A stretch of DNA of 64,000 nucleotides from Streptomyces sp. NRRL B-1347 (lineage in GTDB: Bacteria > Actinomycetota > Actinomycetes > Streptomycetales > Streptomycetaceae): contig NZ_JOJM01000004.1 of NCBI RefSeq assembly GCF_000720325.1, positions 342,230-406,229 of the forward strand, read 5' to 3'. Shown here piece after piece: positions 50,183 through 58,145 of the stretch. Position 1 is the first letter of the stretch. Every line of letters begins with the position of its first letter. The translations under genes and the position numbers were made by a program. The notes under the pieces are model-generated. The model was not told the DNA's origin. It did not search any database and saw nothing but the letters and a program-made list of their open reading frames with translations.

Positions 50183-50506
50183 GGTCCGGAATCGTTCACG
50201 AATGGCACTGCGGCGTCAATCGCTTTCTTGCGACGTCGCGGTGCAAGGGAGGGGTAGGGAGCACACGCGCCTCGCCCTGAGGAGCAGTAATCACGGTCCG
50301 TACGTGACCACAGGACTCGGTACGTGACCACAGGAGGTGAACCAGAGTCGGTGGGGACCGGCACAGGGCACCGGCCGAGGCGGCCTACTAGGCCGTCGAT
50401 CAGCGCACGCATCGAATCCCAGGCCTGTGGCGGGAAGAATTCGATCTTCATGCCTGTTCTGCACCAGCAGTGAACGACTCGGAGCGTTGAACAGAAGGGT
50501 GGGGCT
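50183..50506. other. Divergent intergenic region with direct repeats
   Basis: About 320 bases between the SDR and PPOX genes. It holds the paired GTACGTGACCACAGGA repeats. A minus-strand stretch near 50400-50450 reads MKIEFFPPQAWDSMRALIDG, which may be a relic but is not assignable. Confidence 0.45.
50300..50335. repeat. Two 16-base direct repeats
   Basis: GTACGTGACCACAGGA at 50300-50315 and 50320-50335, period 20 bases, in the divergent SDR/PPOX region. Candidate regulator sites or a small duplication. Confidence 0.6.
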
Positions 50507-50902
50507 GTGTCGGCAACGTTTGACGAGGGGACGCGCGAACTGCTGGACGGGAGGAACTTCGCCACGGTCGCGACGCTCAACCGGGACGGTGGGCCGCAGA
50601 CCTCGGTGGTCTGGATCGCGAGGGACGGTGACACGGTGCTCTTCTCCACCACGGCGGGGCGCCAGAAGGCCAGGAACCTCGCCCGGGACCCGCGGATCAG
50701 CCTTACCGTCTTCGACACCGAGAACCCGTACCAGTCGGTCGACATCCGGGGCACCGCCGAGCTGATCGAGGACCGGGAGAAGACGCTGCCTCACACGCTC
50801 TCGCACAAGTACCTCGGCGAGAACCCGCCGCCCGAGTCGGAGGAAGTACTCCGGCTCATCGTGCGGGTGACGCCGAACAAGGTCACTGGCTTCTCCGTCT
50901 GA
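50507..50902 (+). CDS. PPOX-class F420-dependent oxidoreductase
   Basis: A 131-residue split-barrel protein: LLDGRNFATVATLNRDGGPQ, TSVVWIARDGDTVLFSTTAG, RQKARNLARDPRISLTVFDT, then YQSVDIRGTAELIEDRE. The size, the Arg-Gln-Lys-Ala-Arg-Asn-Leu stretch and the actinobacterial host point to the F420-binding PPOX class (biliverdin-reductase or nitroreductase-like). GTG 50507 follows AGAAGGGTGGGGCT. Single gene. Confidence 0.88.
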   Translation: MSATFDEGTRELLDGRNFATVATLNRDGGPQTSVVWIARDGDTVLFSTTAGRQKARNLARDPRISLTVFDTENPYQSVDIRGTAELIEDREKTLPHTLSHKYLGENPPPESEEVLRLIVRVTPNKVTGFSV

Positions 50903-51035
50903 CGGACCGCCCCCCCGCGATCGATCCGGGCTGCAGGTGGGCACATGGCGAAGGCCGCGCGAGGCGAGCAGGGCCAGCAGCTTCCGGGACAGCGCCCAGT
51001 AGGTTGTGTTGCGTCAAGGGCAGTCGCTCTGTCGC

Positions 51036-51371
51036 CTATCGGCTCAACGCGTTGTGCTCGTACGGTTGCGGTGCCCGGGGCTGGCTGGTGGCGCCTTTGG
51101 GAGGCGAGGTGTGCCGGGCGGTGGACAGCTCGCAGTGGCCGTCCACGCACGAGCGCTGCAGGCGGCCGTTCGAGATGGTGTGGAGCAGCCCGATCGTCCA
51201 GCACAGGGGACACCCGCGCAGGGCGAGCAGCCCCAGGGGTGCCAGCAAGAGGCTGGCCAGTCCGATGGCCGGGATGAGCAGGACCGCACCGGCAAGGGCG
51301 CCGAATCCCAGCGTGCCGCGTGCCAAGTGCCGGGGCAGCGACGTGCTGGCGAAGCTGTGTCGGTCAGTCAT
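51036..51371 (-). CDS. Small membrane protein with CxxC, coupled to ECF sigma
   Basis: A 111-residue protein. A long hydrophobic stretch (LGFGALAGAVLLIPAIGLAS, then LLLAPLGLLAL) gives one or two membrane passes, then RGCPLCWTIGLLHTISNGRL and CVDGHCEL, a Cys-x-x-Cys plus Cys-x4-Cys arrangement. Its ATG lies eight bases inside the end of the sigma gene, so translation is coupled. Position and Cys pattern make it a candidate membrane anti-sigma or redox partner, though it lacks a recognisable zinc anti-sigma His-x3-Cys-x2-Cys. Confidence 0.72.
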   Translation of the reverse strand: MTDRHSFASTSLPRHLARGTLGFGALAGAVLLIPAIGLASLLLAPLGLLALRGCPLCWTIGLLHTISNGRLQRSCVDGHCELSTARHTSPPKGATSQPRAPQPYEHNALSR

Positions 51372-51924
51372 GGCCGGCTCCCTGAAGAGGATCGGTTGTT
51401 GCCTGCAACGCCTGGCGGACCGCCGCGCGGGCGCGATGCAGCCTGGATTTCATCGCGGCGGTGCTGAGGCCGAGCGTGTCGGCGACCATCCGGCCGCTGT
51501 AGCCCTGGATGTCCCGCAGGATCAGCACACGTCGTTGGTCGGCGGGCAGGCCGGCGATGGCCGTGGCCACCCGGCTCGCTTCCAGGCGTTGCAGCACCTC
51601 GTCCTCGAATGACGGCACCACGGTGTCCGGGACCGGGCCGTGGCTGCGCAGTGTCAGTCGTGCCCGCCGCAGGCACTCGTTGCGGACGATGCGGAACATC
51701 CACGACGCCAGCGCACCCGAGGCCCGCAGCATTCCGATCTTGCGGTACAGGATGATCAGTGCTTCCTGCGCGGCGTCCTCGGCGTCCTGCGGAGTAGCGC
51801 ACAACGAATACGCGAACCGCTGTACGTGCGGGTGCGAGCCGGACACCAGAGCGGCTGTGGCTTCGACGTCGCCCTGCTGCGCCGCGGCGATCAACTGATC
51901 GCCGGGCCATGTGTAGTCAGCCAC
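51364..51924 (-). CDS. ECF sigma factor
   Basis: A 186-residue extracytoplasmic-function sigma factor. Region 2: FAYSLCATPQDAEDAAQEAL then IILYRKIGMLRASGALASWM with FRIVRNECLRRAR. Region 4: LEASRVATAIAGLPADQRRV, LILRDIQGYSGRMVADTLGL, STAAMKSRLHRARAAVRQAL. GTG 51924 gives VADYTWPGDQLIAAAQQGDV, the normal ECF start, and overlaps the end of a 29-codon membrane peptide gene. Downstream it is coupled to the CxxC membrane protein, its likely regulator. Confidence 0.9.
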   Translation of the reverse strand: MADYTWPGDQLIAAAQQGDVEATAALVSGSHPHVQRFAYSLCATPQDAEDAAQEALIILYRKIGMLRASGALASWMFRIVRNECLRRARLTLRSHGPVPDTVVPSFEDEVLQRLEASRVATAIAGLPADQRRVLILRDIQGYSGRMVADTLGLSTAAMKSRLHRARAAVRQALQATTDPLQGAGHD

Positions 51925-52006
51925 GCGAGCGCCCCCGCTGACGCCGCACGATGAAACTGCACGCGCAGATGAGCACAGCCGCGACGATGACGGCACCAAT
52001 GATCAC
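51917..52006 (-). CDS. 29-residue membrane peptide leading the sigma operon
   Basis: GTG 52006, six bases after GGAGG, opens a 29-codon gene: IIGAVIVAAVLICACSFIV then a basic RRQRGRSRG tail. It is a single transmembrane helix with a positive-inside C-terminus and a Cys-Ala-Cys pair in the helix. Its TGA (51917-51919) lies inside the first codons of the sigma gene, so the two are translationally coupled. Too short for family assignment. Confidence 0.6.
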   Translation of the reverse strand: MIIGAVIVAAVLICACSFIVRRQRGRSRG

Positions 52007-52142
52007 GACAAACCTCCGGTTCCTGTGCCGACGCTGCTGTCCGCACATGCTAGAGAGGCACCAGCACCACCAAAGGATTCGCCCAGGCACGGTTGGGCGG
52101 CGCGCGGGCGGCTTCGCCGCGCACGCGTCGGTACGGCACGGG

Positions 52143-53207
52143 TCAGGCGTCGGCCCGTCGGGCGGTGGTCTCCCGGGCGACGACGCGATGGCTCAGCACG
52201 GTCGTCGTCGCGCCGTCCGTGGTGCTCGTGCCCGCAGCGCGTGCCGCGCCAGCGCGTCCCGCACCGGCGCGCGCGGCGGTGTCGATGATGTGCCGGGCGG
52301 CCAGGGAACCCATCTCGTACAGCGGCAGGCTCACCGTGGTCAGGCCGACGAACTCCGCGACGCGCAGATCGTCCATGCCCGCCACGGAGACCTCCCGCGG
52401 TACGTCGATGCCTGCCTGGCGCAGCGCGCTCATCACGCCGACGGCCACCTCGTCGTTGGCCGCGAGGACGGCGTCGGGGAGCGGACGGCGGGCGATGAGC
52501 CGCAGGGCGGCGGCGTGCCCGGCCTTGTGGTCGAAGCCGCCGGGGTGGCAGTGCGCGCCCTCGGTGAGGCCCGCCTCGGCCATGCGGGACAGGAAGCCCT
52601 CCCGGCGGTGCTCGCTGACCGTCATGCCGGGCGGCCCCTCGATGAACGCGATGCGCCGGTGCCCGAGCGAGACGAGGTGGTCGGTGATGTCGTACGCCAC
52701 CGCGTGGTTGTCGACGACGACGGACGGACAGCCCAGGTCGCGCACGGCCAGGGAGATTGCCTGGAGGCCCTCCTCCTGGGCGCGGCGCACGGCCTCGACC
52801 AGGTTCGGCGCCTGCGGGTCGTCGACGTGGCCGCTACCGGCGAAGACGACGCCCGCGGCGCGGTAGTCCCGCATGGCCCGCAGCCGGCTGATCTCCGTGG
52901 TGGTGCGCCGGTCGACGTTGGACAGCATCGTCACGTACCCGGCACGGGTCGCCACGTCGTCCACGCCGCGGGCGATGACGGAGAAGTACGGGTTGTCGAT
53001 GTCACTCACCAGGACGCCCACGAGGCGGCTGTGCGGCGAGACCATGGCGCGGGCGAGGGCGCTGGGCGAGTACTCCAGGCGCTCGGCGGCCGCCATGACC
53101 TTGGCGCGGGTCTTGGCCGAGATGGGATGGTCGGCCCCGCTGAGCACGCGCGACGCCGTGGAGACGGCCACGCCCGCCGCTCGGGCGACTTCCACCAGTG
53201 AGCTCAC
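52143..53207 (-). CDS. LacI-family transcriptional regulator
   Basis: A 354-residue LacI/GalR regulator: helix-turn-helix LVEVARAAGVAVSTASRVLS (residues 4-23) and hinge YSPSALARAM, then a periplasmic-binding-protein-like domain (LVGVLVSDIDNPYFSVIARG ... AGMDDLRVAEFVGLTTVSLP). GTG 53207 fits the family N-terminus; an ATG 21 codons earlier would add a non-family extension. It is divergent from the ABC importer operon and two matching dyads lie between them. Confidence 0.9.
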   Translation of the reverse strand: MSSLVEVARAAGVAVSTASRVLSGADHPISAKTRAKVMAAAERLEYSPSALARAMVSPHSRLVGVLVSDIDNPYFSVIARGVDDVATRAGYVTMLSNVDRRTTTEISRLRAMRDYRAAGVVFAGSGHVDDPQAPNLVEAVRRAQEEGLQAISLAVRDLGCPSVVVDNHAVAYDITDHLVSLGHRRIAFIEGPPGMTVSEHRREGFLSRMAEAGLTEGAHCHPGGFDHKAGHAAALRLIARRPLPDAVLAANDEVAVGVMSALRQAGIDVPREVSVAGMDDLRVAEFVGLTTVSLPLYEMGSLAARHIIDTAARAGAGRAGAARAAGTSTTDGATTTVLSHRVVARETTARRADA

Positions 53208-53238
53208 ACACCACCGTCCAGGGTTCGCGGAGGCATTC

Positions 53239-53252
53239 GGGAAACGTTTGCC
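53239..53252. promoter_or_regulatory. LacI-type operator, copy 1
   Basis: GGGAAACGTTTGCC, a near-dyad of the AAACGTTT type typical of actinobacterial LacI regulators, 32 bases upstream of the lacI-type gene. Confidence 0.6.
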
Positions 53253-53377
53253 TTCCAAGGGTCCCAACATGACACAAACCGTGGAGTGTTGGCAACGCAG
53301 GGGCTCAACTCCAGCTGGGCGTCTGCGTGTTGGCCCTTGACGAATCAGAGGGCAGGGTGTCTAGCATCCCGAGGCAA

Positions 53378-53391
53378 GGCATACGTTTGCC
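53378..53391. promoter_or_regulatory. LacI-type operator, copy 2
   Basis: GGCATACGTTTGCC, same consensus (GGCAWACGTWTGCC) and dyad symmetry, 46 bases before the substrate-binding-protein start, so it would control the importer operon. Confidence 0.65.
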
Positions 53392-53437
53392 TAACCGGTG
53401 ACCTCGGGAAACCGAGGCGGCGCAAAGGGGGATGGTC

Positions 53438-54481
53438 ATGCGCACCTGGACCCGGACCACGGCCTGGGGAGCTTGGGCGGCTTGGACGCGTACGAAACGA
53501 TTCACCGCCACCGCGGTCTTATGCGCCGCGACCGCGGCGGCGACCGCCTGCGGCAACGGCGCGGGCACCGAGACCCGCGCGGACGGGACGCTGTCGTTCA
53601 CCGTGGCGGTCGTCGAGCCGGACATCACGACCGTGCCGTTCCTGGCGGCCGTGGACGCCGTCCGGCGCCAGGGGCACGAGGTCGACGTCGTCGAGCTCGC
53701 CGCACCCGAACTGGCCATCGAGGGACTGGCCCTCGGTGACTACGCGATCTCGGCCGAGGCGACGGGACCGGCCCTGAGCGCCATCGAGCAGGACGCCCCC
53801 ATCAAGATCATCGCTGATGTCGTCGGCAACCAGTGGGCGCTCTACGGCAGGCCCGGCATCACGTCCTGCGACGATCTCGACGAGCGCCCCTTCGGAATCT
53901 TCAGCGCGGGCGCGGTCGCGACCGCCATGGCCAAGGACTGGGTGCGCACGCACTGCGGAGCGGACCGGCGCCCGCGCTATCTGACGCTCGGCGGCTCGGA
54001 CGTCCGCGCGCAGGCCCTCGCCTCGGGGGAGATCGACGCGACGCCGCTCGAGGTCGCCGACGCCGTCGCACTGGGGTCGTCCGCGCGACAGGGCGCCGCC
54101 GGCCTCACCAAGCTCGCCGACTTCGCCCGGACCCTGCCGGACCTGCACCCGCAGACCGTCTACGCCAACGCGGACTTCCTCGCCGACCACCGCGAGGTGT
54201 CCCAGGCGTTCGTCACGGCCCTGGTGCGCGAGCACGCCCGGATCAACGCCCGGCCCGGGTACCTGGCACGTCTGGTGCACCGCTACCTTCCCCAGGAGGA
54301 CGAGGCCGACGTGGCCCGCGTCGCCGAGCGCTACCGCGCGGCGCGGCTCTTCGACGCGGCCGCCCTCACCCCGCAGAACGTGCAGGGAACCATCGACTTC
54401 TTCGCCCGCGCCGGTGTGATCGGGCGGGGCGTGTCCGCACGCGACGCGGCCGACCTCAGCTTCCTCAGGGCCGCGTCATGA
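53438..54481 (+). CDS. ABC importer substrate-binding lipoprotein (SsuA/THI5-like)
   Basis: A 347-residue periplasmic-binding-type lipoprotein: signal with lipobox Ala-Thr-Ala-Cys (Cys38), then an NMT1/SsuA-like type II fold (TLSFTVAVVEPDITTVPFLA, LAIEGLALGDYAISAEATGP, NVQGTIDFFARAGVIGRG). ATG 53438 is preferred over 53432 because AAGGGGG ends six bases before it. First gene of an operon with ATGA or overlapping junctions throughout. The family imports aromatic sulfonates, thiamine precursors, nitrile or carboxylate compounds; the ligand is not predictable. Confidence 0.85.
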   Translation: MRTWTRTTAWGAWAAWTRTKRFTATAVLCAATAAATACGNGAGTETRADGTLSFTVAVVEPDITTVPFLAAVDAVRRQGHEVDVVELAAPELAIEGLALGDYAISAEATGPALSAIEQDAPIKIIADVVGNQWALYGRPGITSCDDLDERPFGIFSAGAVATAMAKDWVRTHCGADRRPRYLTLGGSDVRAQALASGEIDATPLEVADAVALGSSARQGAAGLTKLADFARTLPDLHPQTVYANADFLADHREVSQAFVTALVREHARINARPGYLARLVHRYLPQEDEADVARVAERYRAARLFDAAALTPQNVQGTIDFFARAGVIGRGVSARDAADLSFLRAAS

Positions 54482-55368
54482 CAGTCGCGACCACGCCCCC
54501 GAAGCCGGCACCCCGCACGCGGCGCGGACGCGTCAGCACCCAGGCGGGCCCCCGCACCGCGCGGCGGCCGGGACCGCTGCGGCGGTGCCTCGACCGGAAG
54601 CTGTCCTACCAACTCCTGACGTTCGCGCTGTTCGCCACGGCCTGGGAGTTCTACGCCCGCGCCCGGGGCGGCCTGCTGCTCCCCGGCTTCACCGAGACGC
54701 TCCGGGCCACCGTCGAGCTGCTCGGCGACGCGGAGCTGTGGCGCGCCCTGTACGTGAGCAACCAGGCCCTGGTGCTCGGCTTCGGCATCGCCGTCGTCGT
54801 CGGCGTCCCGGTCGGGACCGCGCTCGGCCGGTTCCGGCTCCTGGAGCGGTACGCGGACGTCTACCTGAACATCCTGCTCGTGACCCCGGTGGCCGCGGTC
54901 ATTCCGCTCCTGGTGATGTCGGTCGGCGTCGGCCTTGCCTCGCGGGTCGCGCTCGTCGCGGCCTTCTCCGTCGTCATGGTGATCGTGAACAGCCGTGCGG
55001 GGATACGGCAGGTGGACCCGGCGCTGATCGAGATGGCCCGCTCGTTCGGCGCCGGTGAGCGCTGGATCTGGCGGTGGGTCCTGCTGCCCGGCGCCCTGCC
55101 CGCGATCATGACGGGCGTACGTCTGGGCCTGGGGCGCGCCGTCACCGGCATGGTCCTCGTCGAACTGCTCATGGTGTCCGACGGGTTGGGCGGGCTGATC
55201 CTCACCTACCGCGGCCTGCTGAAGGCGCCACCCCTCTACGGCACCATCGCGATCGTCCTCGCCGAGGCGCTGCTCCTGGTGTCCGCCGCGCACTGGGCCG
55301 AACGCAGGCTGACCCGCTGGGCCCGCACCCCGCAGACCTCTTCGTACCCCGCAAGGAGCACTCGATGA
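54478..55368 (+). CDS. ABC importer permease 1
   Basis: A 296-residue SsuC/TauC-like permease. The N-terminal 40 residues are basic and disordered; about six membrane helices follow with the EAA loop LIEMARSFGAGERWIWRWVL (Glu-x-Ala...Gly). Overlaps the binding-protein stop as ATGA. Forms the membrane channel, perhaps as a heterodimer with the second permease at 56156, an unusual arrangement because SsuC-type systems usually have one permease gene. Confidence 0.87.
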   Translation: MTVATTPPKPAPRTRRGRVSTQAGPRTARRPGPLRRCLDRKLSYQLLTFALFATAWEFYARARGGLLLPGFTETLRATVELLGDAELWRALYVSNQALVLGFGIAVVVGVPVGTALGRFRLLERYADVYLNILLVTPVAAVIPLLVMSVGVGLASRVALVAAFSVVMVIVNSRAGIRQVDPALIEMARSFGAGERWIWRWVLLPGALPAIMTGVRLGLGRAVTGMVLVELLMVSDGLGGLILTYRGLLKAPPLYGTIAIVLAEALLLVSAAHWAERRLTRWARTPQTSSYPARSTR

Positions 55369-56159
55369 TCACCATCGACGGATTGAGCAAGAGCTTCACC
55401 GCGCGGGACGGCACCTGTGTTCGGGCGCTGAGCGACGTGGGCCTCGACGTGGCCGAGAACGAGTTCCTGACCGTCCTCGGCCCCAGCGGCTGCGGCAAGA
55501 CCACCCTGCTCAGGGCCATCGCCGGGCTCGTGCCCTGGGACGAGGGCGACATCCTCGTCGACGGCGTGCCGGTGCGCGGACCAGGACCCGACCGGAGCAT
55601 GGTCTTCCAGAACTTCGCGCTGCTGCCGTGGGCGACCGTCCTGGACAACGTCTCCTTCGGCCTGCGCATGCGCGGCGTCGGCCGGGCCGAGCGCACCGAA
55701 CGCGCCCGCGCGCTGCTCGCCACGGTGGGCCTCGCGGACTGCGCGGCCAAACTGCCCGGCGAGTTGTCCGGCGGCATGCAGCAGCGCGTCGGGATCGCCC
55801 GCGCCCTCGCCGTACGCCCCCGAGTGCTCCTCATGGACGAGCCCTTCGGGGCAGTGGACGAACAGACGCGGCGGCTCCTGCAAGAGGAGTTGCTGTCGCT
55901 GTGGGAGGAGCAGCGGCTGACCGTCGTGTTCATCACCCACAGCATGGAGGAGGCCGTCCTCCTCGGTGACCGCGTCGCCCTGATGAGCGCCCGCCCGGGA
56001 CGGATCGCCGAGATCGTGCCGGTGACCCTGCCCCGGCCGCGTGCGCGCGACATCGGGGGCGTGGCGCGGTCCGGTGAGTACGCCGAGCTGACCGCGTACC
56101 TCTGGGAGCGGCTGCGCGCGATGCACGCCGAGCACCGGCCGGAGAGGGCGGCCTCATGA
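55365..56159 (+). CDS. ABC importer ATPase
   Basis: A 264-residue ATP-binding subunit: Walker A GPSGCGKTTLL (about 39-49), Q-loop VFQNFALLPWATVLDNV, signature LSGGMQQRVGIARALAVRPR, Walker B VLLMDEPFGAVDE, H-loop FITHSMEEAVLLGD. SsuB/TauB type. Starts ATGA-overlapped with permease 1, and its stop overlaps the permease 2 start. All catalytic residues are present. Confidence 0.92.
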   Translation: MITIDGLSKSFTARDGTCVRALSDVGLDVAENEFLTVLGPSGCGKTTLLRAIAGLVPWDEGDILVDGVPVRGPGPDRSMVFQNFALLPWATVLDNVSFGLRMRGVGRAERTERARALLATVGLADCAAKLPGELSGGMQQRVGIARALAVRPRVLLMDEPFGAVDEQTRRLLQEELLSLWEEQRLTVVFITHSMEEAVLLGDRVALMSARPGRIAEIVPVTLPRPRARDIGGVARSGEYAELTAYLWERLRAMHAEHRPERAAS

Positions 56160-57013
56160 ACGCCCGGTCCTTCTTGCGGCGGATGCCAGCGGCCTTATGG
56201 CGGATGCCAGCGGCCCGCCGGATGCCCGCAGCCTTACGACGGATGCCAGCGGCCTTAAGGCGCGTGCCCGCGGCGCCCGTCAGCCTCGCGGTCGGCGCCG
56301 CGGCCTGGGAGGCGGTCGGGCGCACGGCGGACGTGTCGTCGCTGCCGCCGCTGAGCCGGGTGCTCGACCGGCTCGTCGAACTGTCCCGCGAGGGCCTGAT
56401 CCTCAGCAGCCTGGCCGACAGCCTGCTCAACCTCGCTCTGGGCCTGGCCGTCTCTCTCGCCGCCGGGCTCGTCGTCGGCACGGCCATGGGCCGCTCGCGC
56501 CGCGTCGAGGCCGCGCTCGGCTGCTACGTCCACGCACTCCTGACCGCCCCGTCCCTGGTCTTCGCGCCGGTGTTCTTCTCGCTGCTCGGAGCGGGGCGCG
56601 CCGCGATCGTGGCGGTGGTGGTGATGTACGCCGTCTTCATCGTCATCGTCACCACGGAATCAGCCGTACGGTCCGTGCCCCCGCACCTGGTGGAGATGGC
56701 GCGGTCGTACGGCGCGAGCGAAGGCCAGGTGCTGCTGCGCGTGGCGCTGCCCGCCGCCGCGCCCATGATCATGGCCGGGGTGCGGCTCGGCGTCGGCCGC
56801 GCCGTCACCGGCATGATCAACGGCGAGATGTTCATCGCCGTGGTCGGCCTGGGCCACCTCGTCACCGAGGCGGGCGGCCGCTTCGACAGCGCGAGCGTGC
56901 TGGCCGTGCTCCTGATCGTCGTCGCCGTCGCCCTGGGAGCCCTGGCCCTCGTCCAGGCCGTCGACCGCAAGATCACCCACTGGGTTCCGCAGACCGCGAG
57001 GAGCGAGCGATGA
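56156..57013 (+). CDS. ABC importer permease 2 with repetitive TTA-containing N-terminus
   Basis: A 285-residue permease whose residues 1-38 are five near-repeats of Arg-Met-Pro-Ala-Ala-Leu (DNA unit CGGATGCCAGCGGCCTTA plus 3 bases, 18-21 bp period). Three of them contain TTA leucine codons (56195, 56234, 56255; codons 14, 27, 34). The body is SsuC-like, with EAA loop LVEMARSYGASEGQVLLRVA. ATG 56156 overlaps the ATPase stop. An internal GTG at 56264 after the repeats could be an alternative start bypassing the TTA codons. Confidence 0.88.
   Translation: MNARSFLRRMPAALWRMPAARRMPAALRRMPAALRRVPAAPVSLAVGAAAWEAVGRTADVSSLPPLSRVLDRLVELSREGLILSSLADSLLNLALGLAVSLAAGLVVGTAMGRSRRVEAALGCYVHALLTAPSLVFAPVFFSLLGAGRAAIVAVVVMYAVFIVIVTTESAVRSVPPHLVEMARSYGASEGQVLLRVALPAAAPMIMAGVRLGVGRAVTGMINGEMFIAVVGLGHLVTEAGGRFDSASVLAVLLIVVAVALGALALVQAVDRKITHWVPQTARSER
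56180..56275 (+). repeat. Five tandem copies of an RMPAAL-coding unit
   Basis: Starts at 56180, 56201, 56219, 56240 and 56261, spaced 21/18/21/21 bases. Core CGGATGCCAGCGGCCTTA; three copies end in the TTA codon. It lies entirely inside the permease 2 gene. Confidence 0.85.
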
Positions 57014-58059
57014 AACTCGACGCCTACAGCCACATCCTGCCCCGCCGCTACTTCGCGCGCATGCGCGAGCTGGCCGTCGACACCGCCGCCCTCAAACGCT
57101 GGCTGGAGCTGGACGCGCTGCACGACCTCGACGCGCGCCTGCGGATGATGGACGAGTTCGGCGACGGCTACCAGCAGGTCCTCACGCTGTCCTCACCGCC
57201 GATCGAGCGGCTCGCCGCGCCGCACGAGTCCCCGGCGCTCGCGCGCCTCGCCAACGAGTCGCTGCACGAGCTGTGCGAGCGGCATCCCGACCGCTTCCCG
57301 GCCTTCATCGCCTCCCTGCCGCTCAACAACCCGGACGCGGCACTCGCCGAACTCGCCTACGCACTCGACGACCTCGGCGCCCGGGGCGTACAGCTCTTCA
57401 CCAACGTCAACGGCAAGCCGCTGGACGCCCCCGAGTTCCGGGGCGTCTTCGCCGAGATGGCCCGGCGCGACCTGCCCATCTGGCTGCACCCCGCCCGCGG
57501 CGCCGCCTTCGCCGACTACGCCACCGAGGACACCTCCCAGTACGAGATCTGGTGGGCGCTCGGCTGGCCGTACGAGACGAGTGCCGCCATGGCCCGGCTC
57601 GTCTTCTCCGGCCTGCTCGAACAACACCCGAGCATCAAGATCATCACCCACCACCTGGGCGCCATGATCCCCTTCCTCGAAGGCCGGATCGGACTCGGCT
57701 GGAGCGACCAGCTCGGCAGCCGCACCGCAGGCGGGAACCTCGCGCACCTGCGCGAAACGGTGCTGCGGCACCGGCCGCTGGAGTACTTCCGCCGCTTCTA
57801 CGCCGACACCGCACTGTCGGGCTCCGCCAGCGGCATCCGGTGCGGCCTGGACTTCTTCGGCGCCGACCACGTCCTGTTCGGCACGGACTGCCCCTTCGAC
57901 CCGGAAGGCGGCCCCGGGTTCATCCGCGAGACGATCCGCGCCCTGGACGCGCTCGACCTCACGGACACCGACCGGGCGCGGATCTACCACGGCAACGTCC
58001 TGCGCCTGATGCGGCTGCCGGATCCCCGCTCAGCGCTGGCGCCGCCATCGGGCGGGTGA
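57010..58059 (+). CDS. ACMSD-type amidohydrolase
   Basis: A 349-residue TIM-barrel amidohydrolase of the 2-amino-3-carboxymuconate-semialdehyde decarboxylase/gamma-resorcylate decarboxylase family (PF04909). Blocks: KLDAYSHILPRRYFARM, FPAFIASLPLNNPDAALAEL, LPIWLHPARGAAFADYATED, IKIITHHLGAMIPFLEGRIG, VLFGTDCPFDPEGGPGFIRE. The first metal-ligand motif is Tyr-x-His instead of His-x-His; the remaining His and the Asp of GTDCPF are present. It is the last gene of the importer operon (ATGA with permease 2), so it probably acts on the imported substrate, by decarboxylation or hydrolysis. Confidence 0.88.
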   Translation: MKLDAYSHILPRRYFARMRELAVDTAALKRWLELDALHDLDARLRMMDEFGDGYQQVLTLSSPPIERLAAPHESPALARLANESLHELCERHPDRFPAFIASLPLNNPDAALAELAYALDDLGARGVQLFTNVNGKPLDAPEFRGVFAEMARRDLPIWLHPARGAAFADYATEDTSQYEIWWALGWPYETSAAMARLVFSGLLEQHPSIKIITHHLGAMIPFLEGRIGLGWSDQLGSRTAGGNLAHLRETVLRHRPLEYFRRFYADTALSGSASGIRCGLDFFGADHVLFGTDCPFDPEGGPGFIRETIRALDALDLTDTDRARIYHGNVLRLMRLPDPRSALAPPSGG

Positions 58060-58145
58060 GCTGAACCCGGTATTCCACTCCACCCCTGCCGGGGTCCGGA
58101 GGGGGTGTTCCGGACATCGGAGCTGTTCATGTCAGGATGTGGCCC

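Noticed and set aside
56180..56275. Reading the RMPAAL repeat as a CRISPR-like or minisatellite non-coding array
   Set aside because: Units keep the reading frame of the permease gene, lack spacers and overlap the coupled start codon.
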